Shown piece after piece: positions 44,540-46,994 of a stretch of DNA of 46,994 bases. A program made the position numbers and the translations under genes. Where the stretch lies: assembly GCA_947480335.1 (NCBI GenBank), contig CANKCB010000017.1, positions 1 through 46,994 of the forward strand, given 5' to 3'. Positions within the stretch are counted from its first letter, which is position 1. Every line of letters begins with the position of its first letter. Origin of the DNA: Gammaproteobacteria bacterium (GTDB lineage Bacteria; Pseudomonadota; Gammaproteobacteria; Eutrophobiales; Eutrophobiaceae). The notes under the pieces are model-generated. The model saw nothing but the letters and a program-made list of their open reading frames with translations, was not told the DNA's origin and searched no databases.

Positions 44540-45505
44540 TTATTTTGAAGAAGAATCCTTTTCAACAAGCTCATTTAAGCAGACGACCTCCTGAATGATG
44601 AAGAGCGGGCGACCTTTTGACTCCATGTAAAGCCTTCCCAAGTATTCACCCATGACGCCAAGCACAAACAGTTGCGCGCTGCCCAATGCGAGAACTATAA
44701 CTGCCAGCGAAGTCCAGCCTTCCACCGTCTTGCCAAATATATAGTTTACTAGCACATAGGCTAGTAGCAACAATGTGGAAATACCAAAACAGCATCCCAG
44801 AATAGAAGCTATTCTGAGAGGACGAATCGAGAATCCGGTAATGGCATCTAACGCAAATCTAATCATTTTGGAAAGAGGATATTTAGTCTCACCTGCAAAA
44901 CGGGCTGCCCGATTGTATGGTAAAGCTTCTTGGCGCATCCCGATCCAGCTCACCATGCCGCGAATAAAGCGGTGGTGCTCGGGCATGCTGTTTAATATTT
45001 CTACTGCACGGCGACTCATCAATCTGAAGTCACCAGTATCGCGGGGAATATCAATGTCCACCATCCGGCTGAGCAGACGATAAAAGGCAAAGGCAGTAGC
45101 TTTTTTGAAAGCTGTTTCGCCATCGCGTTTGATACGTTGACCAAACACGACATCGCAACCATCGTCCATACGTTCCATCATTTCTGGCAGCAACTCGGGA
45201 GGATCCTGCAAATCGGCATCCAGGATGAAGATGCGTTCACCACGGCACATATGCAGACCTGCCGACAAAGCTAATTGGTGACCATGGTTGCGCGACAAGT
45301 TGACGGCTACAATGTGTTTGTCGATTTTGGACAAGTCACGCATAATCTTCCAAGTGGCATCACTGGAGCCATCGTTGACTAGAACCAACTCATAGGCCTC
45401 ACCTACAGTGTTATGGCACACAGAAGTGATGCGACTGTGTAGCTCATGTATACCCTCATTTTCATTGTAGCAGGGAACTACAACTGATAATGTCAAAGAA
45501 ACCAT
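44540..45505 (-). CDS. GtrB-type polyprenyl-phosphate glycosyltransferase
   Basis: 321-residue family 2 transferase. N-terminal SLTLSVVVPCYNENEGIHEL, nucleotide/metal motif LDADLQDPPELLPEM, and acceptor region RDTGDFRLMSRRAVE. Two C-terminal membrane helices (about 230-255, 268-290). Makes polyprenyl-phosphate-hexose on the cytoplasmic face. First gene of the minus-strand gtr-like cluster. Confidence 0.92.
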   Translation of the reverse strand: MVSLTLSVVVPCYNENEGIHELHSRITSVCHNTVGEAYELVLVNDGSSDATWKIMRDLSKIDKHIVAVNLSRNHGHQLALSAGLHMCRGERIFILDADLQDPPELLPEMMERMDDGCDVVFGQRIKRDGETAFKKATAFAFYRLLSRMVDIDIPRDTGDFRLMSRRAVEILNSMPEHHRFIRGMVSWIGMRQEALPYNRAARFAGETKYPLSKMIRFALDAITGFSIRPLRIASILGCCFGISTLLLLAYVLVNYIFGKTVEGWTSLAVIVLALGSAQLFVLGVMGEYLGRLYMESKGRPLFIIQEVVCLNELVEKDSSSK

Positions 45506-45870
45506 TGTGTTTTATCCTAGATTAAGAATATATACCTATAGCGGCCCCCTCCATCAAGACAATGATGCATCGAGTTTAAGAGGGTAACCTTTTTCATGAA
45601 GCTGGTCGGCGCTGCACCAGTTTTCAGGTTACTTTTTTTATTTCTATTTCTGGGTGATGTTTTTCTTTATCTCCGAGTAAAACACAAAACAGTGGCTATA
45701 AGCAAACTACTTTTAAGCATTTTCATTATCAATGAAAATTTATTTTTTAAAGACAGCTGGTAACGTTGATTTAATCTCAAATCGTAAAGGTATTTTTTTG
45801 TTTCTGTATAAACTACTTTTATCTAATTTAACTTTTGGGTGCGAATTCTATGATATATCAGACCTCATTA
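45506..45870. other. 365-bp AT-rich gap with two hairpins
   Basis: No convincing gene. A long inverted repeat GTAACCT (45584-45590) / AGGTTAC (45626-45632) encloses CTGGT / ACCAG (45602-45606 / 45616-45620) and is followed on the plus strand by seven T. A second hairpin TTTTCATT / AATGAAAA (45720-45727 / 45731-45738) also precedes a T-rich run. Both look like plus-strand terminators, although no plus-strand gene is seen before them; alternatively they form structure in the gtrB-like leader. Confidence 0.5.
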
Positions 45871-46994
45871 TCAAACATCCGTCCACGTCTTATCAGGCAC
45901 AAGCCAAAAGTCATCAGGCACCTTGGAAAGTATAGGATGGGTATCAAAAGCTGTAGTCGAAGTCAGCGGAAAAAACTTACCAATGGCTATATCGGATCTG
46001 ACAAAAAAAGCATTAAAACCGCAGGTTCCAATGGCACACAAGGTGTAGCCTCGGTTGGTAAGAAGTTTCTCCCATGCAGGTAAGCTGACGCTTCCAGATT
46101 GCGGCCATCTTTTGCTGAATTTTTTTCTATCGAATTGAACTACAGAGTGTTTGTCTCTAAAGAGTTTCTCAAACTCAACGACAAGTACTCGAGGCCTGAC
46201 GGCGGTCATGCTACTGATGACTGCATAATCACCCCCATCAATGTCGATGACCATAAGATCTGGCTCTTCCTCATTGCAGACATCCCTAAGCACTTGGTCG
46301 ATATTCTCTGGACTAATCGATTTCTGGACAATTAATGGTGAAAAATAACCTTGCCTTCCGTTGACTTTCATATGAAAGTGTTTGGTAGCATAGTCTCGTG
46401 CAAAGAAATACTGCATCTTGTCACATTCCACTTGGTCAATTTCGAAAATTGCACCATGCCATCCGTGATTAACAATCAAATTAGTTGACAAGTTCTCAGG
46501 CATACCTAGATCCGATTCACTACAGTTGCTGCCAATTTCGATGACATATTGATTGATCTGACCAATGTGGCTAAAAATCCTTAGTAGCATTCCGTCCTCA
46601 TCGTTTTGTGAAAACACACGAAAACCGCTATCCAATAGATCTTTGTAGCCAATTATGGGTGTTGATGAAGCCTGCCAAATAGCCATAAGGTATTTGTGCA
46701 TAATGGCATCATCGTTGGGCAGAAAGTTACGCCGCAATCTATGATTTAACATAGCCAACTGACTTGAGGAAAATCCACCACCCCATTTCTCTTCTATGTT
46801 TTTAAGTTGCGATTTCAGATGATCTAAATCTAGTTTCAATGAATCTAACGAGGCAACGACATGATAAATCTGTTCTGTCTGTTTATTAAGCTCAACATCT
46901 TGAGCACCTAACGAGGCAACGACATGAGAAATCTGTTCTGTCTGTTTATTAAGCTCAACATCTTGAGCACCTAACGAGGCAACGACATGATAAA
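45871..46994 (-). CDS. FkbM-like methyltransferase with N-terminal coiled-coil repeats (5' end outside the window)
   Basis: The frame is open from the window's right edge to a stop at 45871, 374 codons visible. The N-terminal part (46845-46994) encodes a 21-residue repeat. The coiled coil continues to about 46790 (LDSLKLDLDHLKSQLKNIEE). The C-terminal domain has a FkbM-type fold: VFSQNDEDGMLLRIF, YVIEIGSNCSESDLGMPENL, LMVIDIDGGDYAVISS. No in-frame ATG occurs in the visible part; a TTG at 46839 is the only usual-type start near the domain, but the open repeat frame upstream makes a much longer protein likelier. Probably methylates a surface sugar. AT-richer than the housekeeping genes. Confidence 0.75.
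   Translation of the reverse strand, partial: YHVVASLGAQDVELNKQTEQISHVVASLGAQDVELNKQTEQIYHVVASLDSLKLDLDHLKSQLKNIEEKWGGGFSSSQLAMLNHRLRRNFLPNDDAIMHKYLMAIWQASSTPIIGYKDLLDSGFRVFSQNDEDGMLLRIFSHIGQINQYVIEIGSNCSESDLGMPENLSTNLIVNHGWHGAIFEIDQVECDKMQYFFARDYATKHFHMKVNGRQGYFSPLIVQKSISPENIDQVLRDVCNEEEPDLMVIDIDGGDYAVISSMTAVRPRVLVVEFEKLFRDKHSVVQFDRKKFSKRWPQSGSVSLPAWEKLLTNRGYTLCAIGTCGFNAFFVRSDIAIGKFFPLTSTTAFDTHPILSKVPDDFWLVPDKTWTDV
46845..46994. repeat. 63-bp tandem repeat, 2.4 copies to the window edge
   Basis: Units begin at 46845, 46908 and 46971 (CTAACGAGGCAACGACATGA). The first two copies are complete; copies differ at a single base (GATAAA versus GAGAAA, giving Tyr or Ser). 63 bp is 21 codons, so gain or loss of a unit keeps the frame. 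The array runs out of the window, so its true copy number is unknown. Confidence 0.93.

Noticed and set aside
45732-45935. 67-codon plus-strand ORF beginning MKIYFLKTAGN
   Set aside because: Its 3' part overlaps the opposite-strand methyltransferase, the ribosome site is lacking, and composition is simply AT-rich; I see no family resemblance.
46839-46839. TTG at 46839 as the start of the FkbM-like methyltransferase
   Set aside because: The frame continues open through the 63-bp repeats to the window edge, and the repeat encodes a regular coiled coil in the same frame, so the gene is partial rather than starting here.
46845-46994. CRISPR array
   Set aside because: Units are directly adjacent with no spacers, the period is 63 bp, and the array is in frame with a coding region.

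Overview
The window looks like the chromosome of a gammaproteobacterium. The gene orders rpsF-rpsR-(DUF2232)-rplI-dnaB-alr-radA, corB-like/corE-like next to ffh, and sdhCDAB with sdhE and ygfZ are all gammaproteobacterial arrangements. UbiG, DsbB, Gph and an RfaH-type regulator fit the same group. Genus cannot be decided from sequence alone. A class I PHA synthase shows that it can make polyhydroxyalkanoate storage granules. Most of the window is ordinary housekeeping DNA; the accessory part starts at about 31.8 kb.

Layout: 1-144 is the end of an IS3-family element. 303-2081 is phaC with its own promoter and terminator. 2187-8502 is the ribosomal protein/replication block (rpsF, rpsR, a DUF2232 membrane protein, rplI, dnaB, alr, radA), with a probable S6:S18-binding leader RNA before rpsF. 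8649-12353 holds the CNNM/CBS protein, the CcsA-like membrane protein and ffh. 12419-16052 holds a secreted protein of unknown function, a DEDDh exonuclease, dsbB, a YheT-type hydrolase and ygfZ. 16149-20008 is the succinate dehydrogenase operon. Read on the minus strand it runs SdhAF4-like (DUF1674), sdhC, sdhD, sdhA, sdhB, sdhE, so two different assembly factors bracket the enzyme genes. A frameshifted ygfX-like gene diverges from it. 20583-22791 is ubiG-gph plus a phytoene-synthase-like protein of the NDUFAF6 type. 22839-28811 holds a frameshifted sapC-like gene, an Atm1-type ABC exporter and a MacAB-like export operon. 29026-31756 holds a nitroreductase, a degenerate tRNA-Val-like gene, gltX, tRNA-Ala(GGC) and tRNA-Glu(TTC).

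The accessory part (31.8-47 kb) is a surface polysaccharide locus. On the plus strand come three nucleotide-sugar genes (UDP-GlcA 4-epimerase-like, TviB-like dehydrogenase, UDP-glucose dehydrogenase). They are followed by an RfaH paralogue, a winged-helix EPS-associated regulator, and the dTDP-rhamnose operon rfbBACD. A perfect ops element (GGCGGTAGCGTG) lies in the leader of rfbB, about 0.8 kb downstream of the RfaH gene. The regulator gene has a sigma70 promoter set inside two identical-spaced palindromes and would give an almost leaderless mRNA. On the minus strand, converging on rfbD, is a gtr-like cluster: a GtrB-type glycosyltransferase, a methyltransferase, a GtrA flippase, an 845-residue multispanning protein that may be the type-specific transferase, and a small membrane protein.

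The right edge cuts a FkbM-like methyltransferase gene. Its N-terminal region is a tandem array of a 63-bp (21-residue, three-heptad) coiled-coil repeat that is open to the end of the window. No CRISPR array, prophage or defence island is visible.
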